Below, in pieces: positions 34,034 to 45,546 of a stretch of 64,000 nt of DNA; within the stretch, counting starts at the first letter, position 1; each line of letters opens with the position of its first letter. Origin of the DNA: Sequoia sempervirens (Eukaryota > Streptophyta > Pinopsida > Cupressales > Cupressaceae); assembly GCA_007258455.2 (NCBI GenBank), contig VDFB02262679.1, forward strand, positions 28,377 to 92,376. Reading direction: 5' to 3'. The translations under genes were made by a program, and so were the position numbers. Under the pieces are notes generated by a model. That model saw only the letters and a program-made list of their open reading frames with translations, was not told the origin of the DNA and ran no database searches.

Positions 34034-35403
34034 TGTAAGGAAAGCTTAGGTGCAGAACAAACTCTCCTAACGTCAAAACCTCAGGGAAGAATGCAAAGGT
34101 GACTTTAAATTTTCAATTATAGTCGAATTAAGATACTCATGAAATAAATAACAGAAATAGAGAAATGAACATACATAATTTGGACACCAGATTTATGTGG
34201 GAAAACCCTTACGGGATAAAAACCCACCACACCAAGAAAATTCCCTTTGTATTATAGTAAACATAATTACATACAAAGTACAGACTTAACTTTCTGATGT
34301 CAATTTATAGTAGCATAACTTTTTGATCAACCTTGTATAGAAACGCTCTCATAAAACATCCAAAAAATTCACTTAGAACAATCGTATTCAATCGAGCAAC
34401 ATTTCGTTATCTCACACACACTGTTACTCATCAAACTATTCATTGTCATCTGCCATTGTCCCACATAGTCATTTTCCTCACAATCTATTCATCTCCCTCA
34501 TAGGAAAGGTCGCAACAATCCAACTACTAATGATTCACCTTTTGCTTCTCTGATTGACTCAGAATAGACCATGTAGGATAGTCATTTGGTCAAGGCATTC
34601 AAATAGTATTGCATGTTGGTGAGACACTAAGTCATGTCTCCCCAATTCCATAATACCTGACTGTTGTTATCAGCTAGAGTCGCCACTACCGGAAAGAGGT
34701 CATATCGAACACAAAATAATCTTGTGCAAATCTATCGGCAAGAGTTTCATTATCGTTGAGAGTCTTAAAGCTCCTTTGTGTCATACTAATGTTCATACCC
34801 GTCGGCGAGAAGAAAACCACCGGCAATATTTCCTACCAAAAACATACCCGTTGGCGAGATAAACAATATCGCTCAAACTTCACACCAATATTCAACTCAT
34901 ATAGCTCTATTGATGAGACCATTGCTATCGGCGAGACATCATACTAAGCACAAAACAGTCGGAGAGAGAAACGCTATCGCCAAGAGTTCATACCGAATAC
35001 ACAACTATCAGCAAGAGAAACATCCATCGATTAAACTCTTATCGAGCCTTCATGTCACCCCAAAGACGTTCTTGTGTAAGACCATCGGCGAAACTAACAC
35101 TATTGGAAAGATTCATTCTGAAGGTTCACATCTCTCCATGATGCCACTCGTCACCAAGAGTATCCCTAATATCCAATAGGAACTAACCTATCGACAAGAG
35201 GTCTTCCCAGGTGGAATGAGATGGGAAACTCACAATGATCAACATGTCTTGCCAATGACTCCTGTTGACAAGACAAAACCAAAGTCTCAGAAACCTTCAA
35301 TCTATGAACACAGCTGCTAGTGGGTAAGACTTCCAGATGGTCTCACCAACTTTTCTCTTTAAGGATTTTACATGTCAGTAAGATTGAGGCACATTTTCCA
35401 ACA
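34034..35403 (-). repeat. 5' LTR of the copia element with U3 motif array
   Basis: About 1370 bp, starting TGTTGGAAAATG and ending CTTTCCTTACA on the minus strand. Between about 34615 and 35275 (the U3 side) roughly twenty degenerate copies of TATCGGCGAGAG occur every 20-60 bases, all in one orientation. This could be a transcription-control array. Confidence 0.87.
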
Positions 35404-36447
35404 TCTAATAACTAGGTCATGATTGCACTAGGGTCACTCTCAGGTATGATGTGATATTGATGTTAATCTCAAAGGGACCATGGTTGTTTAGAATTCAATA
35501 TTTTAGGAAATAAATTTTCAATTGTATCATAAAGACAAGTATCATGAAATAGAAAGATTTGCAATAATATTACTTGAACATCACAAATTCTTTGCTATCA
35601 CTTAAGTAGATTTAACATTAAGCATTTGGAAATTTCATAGAAAATGAAAGATCTTCAATAAAATTCCATCCATTCATTTAATTTTGGAACATTTTCAAGA
35701 ATTTAAACATCTACTCTAAAATAAAGCATAAAATACTAAAAATTAAAATTGTCTCCTAATTATTCTCCATGGATGCCCTAAAGAATCAATTAAAATAGAG
35801 CAAATCACTTTATACTTCATCTGATTGCTTCATAGCTACATATAAAATGGTGCGAGCTTTTAAAGAGAGGGGTTTTATTTTTGGACACTGACTAGGTTTT
35901 GTATGCACCCTTAAATGACACAACATATAGTCCTATTCGGCTAAACTAATAAAACTAGCTACAAAAGATTCATGAGATAGGTAGCTATCTAATTGGCTTT
36001 GACATTAATCAATGTCTATGTGCATACAAAGTTTTATGCTGGAATGATTTAGAAAACAGGAAAAAAGAACAAAACTTGAAAAAGTTTTATACTCTTCCTA
36101 CATCCAAAAATTTTGAAATTAAAATAAAAAGGGGTATCCTCTAGCCTTTTATAGGACACATGGCTTAGATAGGATAAGAAAAATACATGAGAGGAAATCC
36201 AAGGGGCCAATCACATCAAGGCATGTGGAATGTACTAATTGATAAGAGGAATTACAATCGAAGTGACCAATGAAAGTCAACTCTAATTACACATTAAAGC
36301 TCTTTGGGTGTTAATCTTTAATTATCAGGGTTCTTTCTTTGAACCAAACAAATCCGCTCAAACAAAATATAGGAACTTCCCAACAAAATTAGAATGATCA
36401 GGTGGAAGTATTGTTCCTACACCTTAGGTTCATCCTCAATTTGAACA
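35404..36447. repeat. Right LTR of the coding-poor element, second part
   Basis: Continues from 28518 after the copia. It aligns with 23312-24355, including the TATA-like region near 36150 and the terminal GTTCCTACAC...TTTGAACA. Confidence 0.8.
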
Positions 36448-37632
36448 TGTAGACACATAAAAATGACCTAGGCCTGCAAGCTCTATTTTACCACTTTCGT
36501 CCTAGCATAATTATGACATTTTAATTATGTCCCTGGTCCACATTCAACTATTAATTAAATAATTCATTATTATTTAATTAATTCATGTTTGTTTATTCTT
36601 CATGATTATTAAATAAATAAATTTTATTTATTTATTCAATACATCATTAATTGTCTATTGTCTTCTTACAATTAAATAAATTTATTAATTTATTTACTTA
36701 TCGGTCATAATCCTCTAAATTAAATAATTATGTTTAATTATTTAATTACCTAATTTCATATTTCTCTCATTTTAAATAAATCAAATTATTTAAAATGATT
36801 TCATTTTATTAACTGTCACTTCATTTTAGTAAATAATCTGAAAAAGATTATTTATTGTCACACAAAATCCATATTTTTAATTTATTTAAGTCAAAAGGTA
36901 ATCTTCTTCCAAAATCAAGTAATTGAGCAAATTCTTGATTTTTCAAATCTGCTTTTTAGTTCAACTCTTATCTTCTTGATTTTTTGAATCTCATAAATCA
37001 AGCAGTCTTTATCTTCTTGATTTTCAAAAATCTTTTTCTTTTTGGCTAATTATCACATTTATTCTCGACCACCGATTTGATTTTATTAAATGATATCTTG
37101 GCCACTCATTTAACAAACTTTCCCTAACCCTAATTACGGATGAAATCTCATCCACTGATTTTAGGCTTTTTCAACATTTAATCTCGTCCGTCCGTCCAAA
37201 ATTGTGTTTTCCATAGAATGTCAATTTTGCTCATAATTGACACACCACTTCATCATTGTATCACATTTATGCTTAGATTTTAATTGCATACTTTGCATTT
37301 AGCTTATTTACTTCAATTTATCAACTCATAGACATAGTCATTTTTCATAGGCATAGTCAATTTGTCATAGTCTTCTGTCATTCAAATCCTTCAAAGCTTG
37401 TTTAGGACATTGTCATAGTCAAAGATTGCTCACACACTCGATCTGAGGGAAATAATTATATTTGCAGCAAGTTAGAAGGTCCTATGGAGATGAATCATGG
37501 AAGCTTCAACGAATATCTGGTATAATCATTCTTGTTATTTTCTTTCTTCGTGTTGCATAACTTCTTTGGGTTTTATGTTTATTTGATCTAATCCGCTAAC
37601 AACCTTACCTGAAAAATTAACTCATTGATCCA
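36448..37632 (+). repeat. Gypsy-2 5' LTR
   Basis: It begins TGTAGACACATAAAAATG immediately after the preceding LTR and ends GATCCA before a primer-binding-like site. No second copy is present in the window, so its bounds rest on the termini and the following site. It contains six consecutive perfect hairpins (36550-36854) and a CGTCCGTCCG tract near 37186. Confidence 0.55.
36550..36854. repeat. Run of six perfect AT hairpins
   Basis: Perfect arms: 36550-36563/36569-36582 (14 bp), 36612-36621/36627-36636 (10), 36673-36681/36688-36696 (9), 36718-36730/36735-36747 (13), 36768-36779/36786-36797 (12), 36830-36839/36845-36854 (10). Loops are 4-6 bases. The arm sequences differ between hairpins, so this is not a tandem repeat. 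Confidence 0.85.
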
Positions 37633-37633
37633 T

Positions 37634-37646
37634 TGGTGAACCCGAC
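37634..37646 (+). promoter_or_regulatory. Primer-binding-like site of gypsy-2
   Basis: TGGTGAACCCGAC one base after the LTR end. The shorter TGGTGAACC follows the gypsy-C LTR at 63407, and TGATGAACC the gypsy-A LTR at 9642, so position and sequence are conserved. I cannot name the tRNA. Confidence 0.55.
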
Positions 37647-40197
37647 TCCTTTATTTTCCTATTTCCCTACAGTTTTTTTTGTTTTCTATCATTTTTGCAC
37701 ATATAGGTACGAAAAAATGCACTTGATTTTTCCCGAGCCACATCTAATGTGTTGCAACACATTCATGGGCTGAAATGATGCAAATGCTCTGATACACCAT
37801 ATACGCAGTCTAGAATGCCACATTTGATATTTCGAGACGCACTCGTAGTTTAAAATGACGCATCTGTTTTCTATACCGCAACACATTTGTTGCACATAGC
37901 GATGCATTCACTCTGTTGTTATGCATTTTCCTGGTTTTCTATTCTTTTTGTTTTACATTTTGGTTTTCTTTTGCTTTCTTTTTTTCTTTTCTGCATTCTG
38001 CCTAGTATAGGTGTTTCATGTTATTAATCTTTATTTGCAACATGTGGCAGTTACATTTCATGGATCCAAGACTAGTTGTTAAACTCCTAACTTGTGCTTT
38101 TGTAGGTTCGAGTGTCCAAGAATCATTTGAAAACATTGTGCTTGTTCTTTTTAGATTAAAACAAATTTCTTTTTGGTGCACTTAAAATGAACATGTCTTC
38201 CATATTGTTTGATTGTATTTGAAAGTGGTAGGTGAATATAGTCTCACCCTTTTTAAACTAGGTGATCAAAAAGCCAGACCCACTTTGTTTTTGTGTTACC
38301 TTGATGTAATAACTAAAGTATCCTCTCCCCTTGTGCAGTCATGTGATCCTCGGTGTAAGAGAATGATTATTTCCTCTAGAAATTGGGCCTTCCTAGGGAT
38401 TTCATCACCTCAACGCGACTCAAACTAGCAATGAAGCTAAAGGGAAAACCTAAGATTACGAGTGTGGATATGTCATACAGACCAAGTAGTACTCCCCAAA
38501 ACCTCATTAAGCTTAACCTCTTTAGGCTGTAGTGCCTCCTAAATGGAGATTAATCTTGTGCCCCATGTATGGCCACTTGAATGGGGGTCTCGAATTAAAA
38601 ACTCTTGTGTAGTAAACCCAAAACCTTCTATTTGCTAGTACAACACCAGTCAGTGTGAAGTATTCCACATCTTCGTAGTCTTTAGTAGAGGTGATCAATC
38701 TGCCATGGGAGCTTTATGGGGGTTGGAAGCTTGGTTGGCATGAGAAGAGAGTGCATTGTAAGGGGGATCCTATGCAGCCAAGCTTCTGGATTCACATGCT
38801 ACTGATATGCAGCTGGGGAAACCCATGTGGAGTCTAGCGAATATTGTCCTAGCTTAACCATAGGATTATACTTGTTCTCTTGTTGTTTGATTACTTTTCA
38901 AAATATCGTACTTTCCAAGTGTTTGCTAGTTATAGTTATTAAAATAAAACAAACAACACTTAGACATTTGGAAACAAATAGTCAAACTTTAAATAATTCA
39001 GGTTTCTGACCACAAATATCAAAAAATTTGACTTTTTTTGCATTATGCAACATATCTATTAAACCGCAATCGCTTTGTCACACCACATTTTCTAGATGTC
39101 AAAATGCATCTGCTCTAATAAAATGCATTTGCTACTCCAAGCACTGCATTTTCCTTTTGTAAAGCTGCATCTGCATTATTGAACTACATTTGACATCTAT
39201 AAAGCTACATTTGCAAAATTGAACTGCATTTTCCATTTCCAGTGCCGCATTTGATCACTGCAATGCATTTGCTACCTATAATGATGCATTTTCCTGTCAA
39301 TAAAATAAACCCATTTCAGACCAGAATCTGAGTCCAGACATCTTAGCCTACTATCAAAAATATTTTTCAAACTATCTCTATCAGAAACCAGAATTGAAAT
39401 TGCTCAAAACATCCATCATTTTCATTCATTAGCTTGCATTTTAACGATAGGTTTAAAATTTCCATATTTTAGTTGCATTCCCTAGGCGTCATAATCATCA
39501 TTTTCACTTAAATTTTTCCTTAGGATTCATCTTGAAAAAGTTTGGATTAGGAAAAATCTCCACACTTTTCAAAAACCATTGTTTTCAAAATTAGGTTATC
39601 TTGGGACAATAGTCATTATTCCTCTTTTCGGTCATTTTCCTTTTTGTGAAAACCTCCAACTCAACAGTCTAGTTAGGCAAGCTCACTCATCATTTCTACC
39701 TCATCATTTAGTTCCTTTAACAATTCCTTTTGATAACCAAAATTGAAACATAAGTCAAACATAGAATGGTTAAGCAAAAACCTTTCTCAAAAAATTGTCC
39801 ATCTTTGGTCCTCATTTTAAACTTAGAGTTTGCATTGTCCATCTCTAGTCCTCATTTTGAACTTAGACTTTGCATTAATCATCTTAGTCCTCATTTGGCA
39901 CTTTGGGCTTGACAACCTTGTCATTTTGCATCAATCATTTCCTTAGTCATCATCTTGCATTGTCATCACTTATTCCAAAATACAAAAAATTTGTCATAAC
40001 TTGTCATCCTAGTCATCATTTTGTATTAGCCATTTTCTTTAGAAAGCATTGTTGCATTATCATCCCTTATTATTGAAAATCCAAAAACATAGTTTTGCAT
40101 TGTCATCCTTTATCAAAAAAATACAAAAAAAAAAGGTTAGCATCATCCTTGCATTTAGTCATCATTTTCATCACTCTCACTTGAGCAATTCCCTTTT
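37647..40197 (+). other. Gypsy-2 long leader with two TGCATTTG arrays
   Basis: About 2.5 kb before the gag start. Two clusters, about 37715-37930 and 39035-39300, are built of loosely repeated words such as ATGCATTTGC, CCGCATTTG and ACACATTTG every 20-25 bases. Between them is unique sequence without a domain. From 39790 to 40110 TTGCATTGTCATC and related words recur. Long leaders are usual in plant gypsy elements; the arrays are not. Confidence 0.55.
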
Positions 40198-42820
40198 ATG
40201 GTGGAAACTAGACTCCAAAGAAAGAAAAGACAAATGGAAAACCTTGGACAAGATTCTAATTCCAATGTCACCAATCACACTTATGACCCAAATTAGACTT
40301 TTGATGACCCATTTAGCAACACAAATACTCAACCTCTCACGACCATACCATCCTCATCAAATAGCCCCTTTGAACGATTCTTACATAAGGATGAATATGG
40401 ACAAATACTTGAGGAAAACCTAGAGGTAGTAGCCCAAGATCCTAGGCAACCTACTTTGTAGAAAAAAATTGTCTTATATGACAGAGATAGATATTTAGCC
40501 ATACTTTTAATTCAAGGAGCTAAATTACCTCATGGGTTTGACATTAATACTTTGAGACCACCATCTCCTAACCATAATGTCAACAATACGAATAACATGT
40601 CCAAAAGTGGTCAACCTCCAAACAACACAATCAATACCTTTTTTGATGCTACCTCGCAAACTGTCACAACTACCATGAGTGCTACCTCCAACATTCCAAT
40701 CAATTCCAATTCAATCAATGCTACATCCATTGGAGGAACACAATCCGTCACATTGCCTACACTATCCACAACATCATCACAATCGACTGGAGCCACCTTT
40801 GGGTCCTCAGCAATGTGGGAAAGTTATTTCAATCCTCTATTTACCACTTTGATAAATGCCTTGGGGACATCATCAAGCCATTCAAATCCTCCATTTATGA
40901 CATCCAGTACCATGAATACATCCTCATCATATCCTCTCATTGGTACCTCACATAATCCTTTGGGTGGAGGTAAATGACGTCTCTTTATTCAAGGACCACA
41001 ACCAAATGTTAACACATCAACACAATTTAATACCAACCCCTCCAAAGGACAAAACATGAATATTCCTCCAGAATAGTTCCAACAACCCTGACAAGGAAAT
41101 CTAAACACAAAACCTATGGCATCTATTAGACACCAAAATATTCCTAGTCACCATATTCCCCAAATATCGACCCAAATGACTAGGGGACAAATTTTGACAT
41201 ATTCATCCCATAGTCATACGCATCAACACATCCCCAATCCAAACTTTTAGTACCAACACACAAACCAAAACACATCATACATGCCACAACAACACATCCC
41301 TCAATAACACACCAATATCCACTCACAATAAATGGGGACCCATGGTGTACCAATCATTCCTACATATGGGGCCACAAATGACCCTATAATCGATGCCTTG
41401 CAAGAAAAGTTGATGGGTCTAAAGAAGACCATAGAAAACATACAAATATCTAGCAAGAAATCAAAAGTGTCATATGGTTTGTCCATATATCCCTTTGACA
41501 TAAACTTATACTTGCCACCATTTCCTCCGGGATATGTGTCACCTAATTTTACCAAATATAGAGGAAAGACAAATCATATTGAACATGTTCAAGATTTCAC
41601 AACTAACTATATGGACATCACCTATGAACAAACATAATTGATGAGACTCTTTTCTAAAAGTCTTGCAGGTCTTGGCTTTGAATGGTTCTCCACTCAAAAG
41701 GATATCCAAACTTGGGATGAACTTAAATTCAAATTCATAAAAATATTACTCATACAACATTGACATGGAAACCTCTATTACTTGCTTATGCAATCTCACA
41801 CAAGAGGATGCTCGTGAAACATTCATCCTATTCTTCCAAAAATGGAGAAGTCTAGCTAGTCATTGTCACATTGACATACCTGATAAATAAAAGGTTGACA
41901 TGTTTGTTCAAACACTTGTAGGTCCCTTAAAATATGTAGTGCAGGTGCATTGTTCCACAACCTTCACGGACCTAGTCAAAAAAGGTGTCTAGATTGAGAA
42001 AGCCCTTATTGCAAAGGGAGAGCTAAAATACAGTCCTAAAAACACAAACACAAATCCTCCCACTGACAAAAATAAGTACTGGGTCAAAAATAAACATGTT
42101 ACCAACGACAGTGTTGTTGATGCCAAGGCTGTAAACACCAGGGGTCCTGTACTGGCTCTAAAATGGGTTCAACCGCAAAACAACCCAATGACAATACTAA
42201 CACCCCCCACCAAAGCCACCCCAAACAACCAAAATGGTCAAAATAGTCACAGTCAAGGACAATACTATTAGATAAGACAATTCCCTAGGGGTCGCAGATA
42301 CACTCCCTTAGGTGAGCCCCTTGAGAAAGTCCTCAAGAAATTCCTTCAAAATAGTCTAATCACACTTGAAGAACCAAAGTTGTATGACCCAAGACAATTT
42401 AAACCATCATGGTGGGATGATAATTCTTTCTGTGAGTACCACCGCGCTAAAAGACATAAGACATCATCTTGTCAACAACTCAAAAATATTGTGCAAGACC
42501 TTATTGAGAGTTGAATAATCGAATTGGGTGGGCCACAATTTTCCTCTAATTCTGACCATACCATCCATAAGAACCCATTACAAGACCATGGTTCTAATAA
42601 CACTTCCATTTTAGGTCCTAAGACAAACACTAATCAAGCCAATTATGCTTGCACCAAGTATGACTATTCAGGTGGACCTACTATTAACAATGTCTGAATT
42701 GATGATGAATACATCAACACCATCATAGTCAAATGGGCACCTCAAGGCAACACTACTACTCAAAGTGGCAAGATCACCATAGCTAGTCTGCCTCCTGCTA
42801 GGCAACCTAAGATCACCATA
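40198..42820 (+). pseudogene. Gypsy-2 gag (retrotrans_gag type), stops and one shift
   Basis: It starts MVETRLQRKKRQMENLGQ at 40198. One frame holds from there to about 41750 with TAG at 40294 and 40459, TGA at 40975 and further stops; then the frame moves by one and continues. Segments seen are FERFLHKDEYGQILEENLEV, LPHGFDINTLRPP, an Asn/Ser/Thr-rich spacer (40600-40970), LPPFPPGYVSPNFTKYRG, then LAGLGFEWFSTQKDIQTWDE, which is the conserved F-x-W-F...W-x-E-L core of gypsy gag. Near 42437 CEYHRAKRHKTSSCQQL is a CxxHxxxxHxxxxC-like RNA-binding motif. Gag would build the particle; this copy cannot. Confidence 0.8.
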
Positions 42821-43099
42821 CTTGGTCCATCTCTTAAGTAACTGCAAACTGGCTCATCCACAAAGCAGTGGCAACCTAAGAGTCATTTTAACCTTATCGA
42901 CCAGCTTGGAAAAACTCCCGCATGGATTTCCATACTTGAGCTACTTCACATTTCTCCCATGCATAAGGCTATACTGGATAAAACCCTGCAAGATTCATCA
43001 ATCCCTAAGGATATTGATGTCAACCAATTTGATACCATGGTGGGATACTTCACTACACCTCATCATGTCACTTTTTCTGATCAATATTACTCATCACCC

Positions 43100-43500
43100 A
43101 AGACCAACCATAATGATGCATTACATATCAAAACTTTCATCCAGAAGCACAAGGTCAGAAGAGTTTTAGTACATGGTGGAGCAGGATTGAACATATGCTC
43201 CTTAAAACTAGTTAAGGCTCTAGGATTTTTTGACGCATATGTAGACCCTACAAAGAGTATAGTCATAAAATCATATGATGACAAAGAATGTTCTTGATGA
43301 AGCGTTATTTCTCTTCCTATCAGAGTGGGACTAGTCATTGTGGACACAACTTGCCAGGTCCTAGATCTAGAATTACCTTACAACATCTTGCTCAGTCGCC
43401 CATGGATTAATGCCCTTAAATTTGTTCCCTCCACATATCACCAATGCTGAAAATTCCCATTTGACGACACAGAAATCACTATATATGGAGACCTTGACCC
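43100..43500 (+). pseudogene. Gypsy-2 aspartic protease, catalytic Asp replaced by His
   Basis: The frame reads RRVLVHGGAGLNICSLKL, where family members have Asp before Gly-Gly; the codon at 43172-43174 is CAT. Further on are LDLELPYNILLSRPWINALK and FVPSTYHQ, the flap strand and following segment. Two stops near 43297 and one near 43448 interrupt. The loss of the only catalytic Asp of each subunit makes it inactive even apart from the stops. Confidence 0.82.
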
Positions 43501-43532
43501 TTTTCAATATTTTACCAACCTAAGGGATATTT

Positions 43533-44060
43533 TTGAAAACTGAGTGCCCATCAACCAAGAAGCTCCTAGCTCCTCTTTACATTGACCCATCCACACTTGT
43601 ATCATCTTCCACGTCTACTCCATCCACATCTTCCACCACACCACCATCTTCTAGAGTTCCTAAGGATGAGTCCAATGTCAAGATCTATGACCTAGGCTGT
43701 GGCAAATTCAAACTAAGTATGACATATAGCATCACAACAATACCAAAGTCTTTGAAGGTCTATGGTCAACCATGTTTTAGAATGGAACCCAAAGAAATTT
43801 TCAAAGTTTCGCCAAAAATTGTTTTTATCAAATGGGGAGACATGAGCAACAAGGACCTTTCCAATATTACAGGATTGCTCTATAAAGAAATGGTAGACCT
43901 ACCCCCATTACTAGTTAATAAATATGGCAAGGGATATGACATGATGAAGGCTAAGGGCTACGATGGAACTAGTGGCCTAGGAAAAAATAAAAATGGATGA
44001 AGAGAGCCCATAGAACCTTTCAAAATACCAAAGTATCTTGGATTAGGGTATGGATAGCCA
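43533..44060 (+). pseudogene. Gypsy-2 post-protease region with G-patch
   Basis: A 155-codon ORF in a third frame. After a Ser/Thr/Pro-rich start it reads FIKWGDMSNKDLSNITGLLY, then KYGKGYDMMKAKGYDGTSGL followed by GKNKNG and a stop, and the frame beyond still encodes EPIEPFKIPKYLGLGYG. The Gly-rich segment (G-x-x-x-M-x-x-x-G-Y-x-G-x-x-G-L-G-K) is a good G-patch. The ATG at 43533 is incidental, since the true frame enters from the protease by a shift near 43530. Sequence after 44060 has no reverse transcriptase. Confidence 0.75.
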
Positions 44061-44720
44061 AATAGATAGGGAAAGTGAACAAAGTGAGAAAATATGAAGT
44101 GATAAAAGTAATCCCCACTTAAGGAGAACTTGTATCATGAGATAAAGATGAAATTGATAGGGGATGTGTGAAATCCTAGGATGCTCACACAAGGTAAGAG
44201 AGATATTAGTTGTAAGGCTTAGGGAATCCAAAGAGAGAGAGAGATAGAGCTACAAGAGCCATGAGAGCTACAAAGAGGGTTGTAAGAGCTTGAGAGTGTT
44301 GTTGCAGCAGGCTACAAAGATCTGTGCAAGAAAGATAGCAAGACAAAGAGAAGAGGAAAAGGCCAAGAGCCAAAGCTAGAACGATTTGAAAGAACAAATA
44401 GATTGAAAAGATAACATTTAAAGAGAGAAGAGGAGAAAAAAGAAGCTTCTCGATCGGTTACAAGGTGTCTCAGACCGTTACCACCAACAAAGGTAAGTGA
44501 CAAGAGGAAAAAATGCTTAGAAATGGTCATTTGAATGTTGAAATGTCACAAGACGCTAGCGCAGCGTGCAGACGTCCACGCGATGTACTAGTGTCTAGAA
44601 ACATCATGCCACAAAATGACGAGAACGGGAAAAGTACCAAGTTTGATGCAAGGCTGGTGCGCGAAGGTAGCTACTAAAAAGGGGTCTTGAGCATCTTGAG
44701 AGGGGAAAATTGCTGAGGGG
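44061..44720. other. Purine-rich stretch, no gene recognised
   Basis: 44221-44420 is strongly purine-biased (GAGAGAGAGATAGAG and related), which creates Leu/Ser-rich minus-strand frames that are artefacts of composition. A CpG-containing segment GCTAGCGCAGCGTGCAGACG lies near 44557. No terminal repeat is recognised on this side of gypsy-2. Confidence 0.45.
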
Positions 44721-45546
44721 TAGTGATAACTTTAAGAAATCCCCTTGAAAAAAAGATATAAAATCTTGGCAAATGTTTTATTTTTTAGGAAGAAATATTA
44801 ATTTCTATTGGTGAATCTTTCTTTTTTTTGAAAAAAATATTAATTTTATTAGCAATTCTTTTTACATCACTAAAATTTTGTAGAAAATTTTGGCGAATCT
44901 TTAAAAATAATAGGAAAATACATTAATTATGATGACGAATCCATCCAATCTAAAAATAATTCTCATGGAAAAGTAGGGGTTTGAGGGTAGAAATTATTGA
45001 TGGGTTTAAGAGGAAAAATATAATATTTACTTGCCACCATTATTTTAAAAGATAATATAATGGCCCTCATTGTATTGTACAAGATAAAATGTACCCATGA
45101 TCTATAATTCTCATGGGGCTCAAAATTACTTTTAGATCATTGATCTAACGACCTTCATTGTACTATGTGAGCTACATTTCACTTCATGGAATACAACAAG
45201 GGCCATTAGATTATATTATAAATCAATGGTGGAAACTAAAGATTGGAAATATGGTCCTAAAACAACTAATAATTATGATATACTATTGGCGAATTAATAC
45301 AGATTTCTACTATAGTTTATAAAATTTAGGTGAATTTGATCTAATCATGTATCAAATATTGTGGTGAATGTTTGAGTTAATTTTTTTAATAAAATAGTTT
45401 TTGGCGATTTAAATAAGACTATAATGAAATTTTGTAAAAATGTGGCTATTTAAGTCACATTATAGCTTGAACTATTAGCCAATTTTGGATTCCCAAGTTT
45501 AAACTATTAGCCAATTGGTAAATATTAGCCACTAAAAAAATCATTG
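44721..45546. mobile_element. hAT-like non-autonomous element, 826 bp
   Basis: The left end TAGTGATAACTTTAAG and the right end, read on the other strand, CAATGATTTTTTTAGTGG are diverged TIRs of the same type as in 61407-62628; the left 20 bases match that copy closely. The flanks CTGAGGGG and ATGTAGGG are alike at five of eight positions, so a target duplication is only suggested. The word TTGGCGAATC and variants recur in direct orientation, and the inverse ATTAGCCAAT near the right end. No coding. Confidence 0.65.

Larger units (their letters stand above)
28519..35403 (-). mobile_element. Full-length decayed copia retrotransposon
   Basis: LTRs at 28519-29860 and 34034-35403, a primer-binding site at 34019-34031, and gag, protease, integrase, reverse transcriptase and RNase H remnants in the order that defines Ty1/copia (integrase before reverse transcriptase), all on the minus strand. 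Flanks TTTGA and TCTAA are a diverged target duplication, consistent with CCTGA in the empty site near 23312. All frames carry stops or shifts, so it cannot move by itself. It is related to the copia copies at 49-60 kb: gag and protease match and the LTR ends are alike. Confidence 0.92.
23156..36447. mobile_element. Coding-poor LTR element (LARD-like), right LTR split by a copia
   Basis: The left LTR at 23156-24355 (1200 bp) matches 28356-28518 plus 35404-36447 (about 1206 bp when the nested copia is removed). Both begin TGTTGA and end TTTGAACA. The 4-kb interior encodes nothing I recognise, as in large retrotransposon derivatives. The five-base flanks, AGTAT on the left and TGTAG on the right, agree at only three positions, so the target duplication is uncertain. 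On the minus strand TGGCACTAGAAGGAGGG follows the right LTR by five bases and could be a primer-binding site, but the tRNA is not identified. Confidence 0.7.

Noticed and set aside
28519..35403. Endogenous pararetrovirus (caulimovirid) origin
   Set aside because: Integrase before reverse transcriptase, LTRs and a tRNA-Met primer site define a Ty1/copia element; no movement or coat protein motifs are seen.
42822..43169. 115-codon frame overlapping the gypsy-2 protease
   Set aside because: Out-of-frame shadow; the adjacent frame carries the protease motifs.
44043..44530. Three Leu/Ser-rich minus-strand frames
   Set aside because: They are the complement of a purine-rich tract; composition alone creates them.
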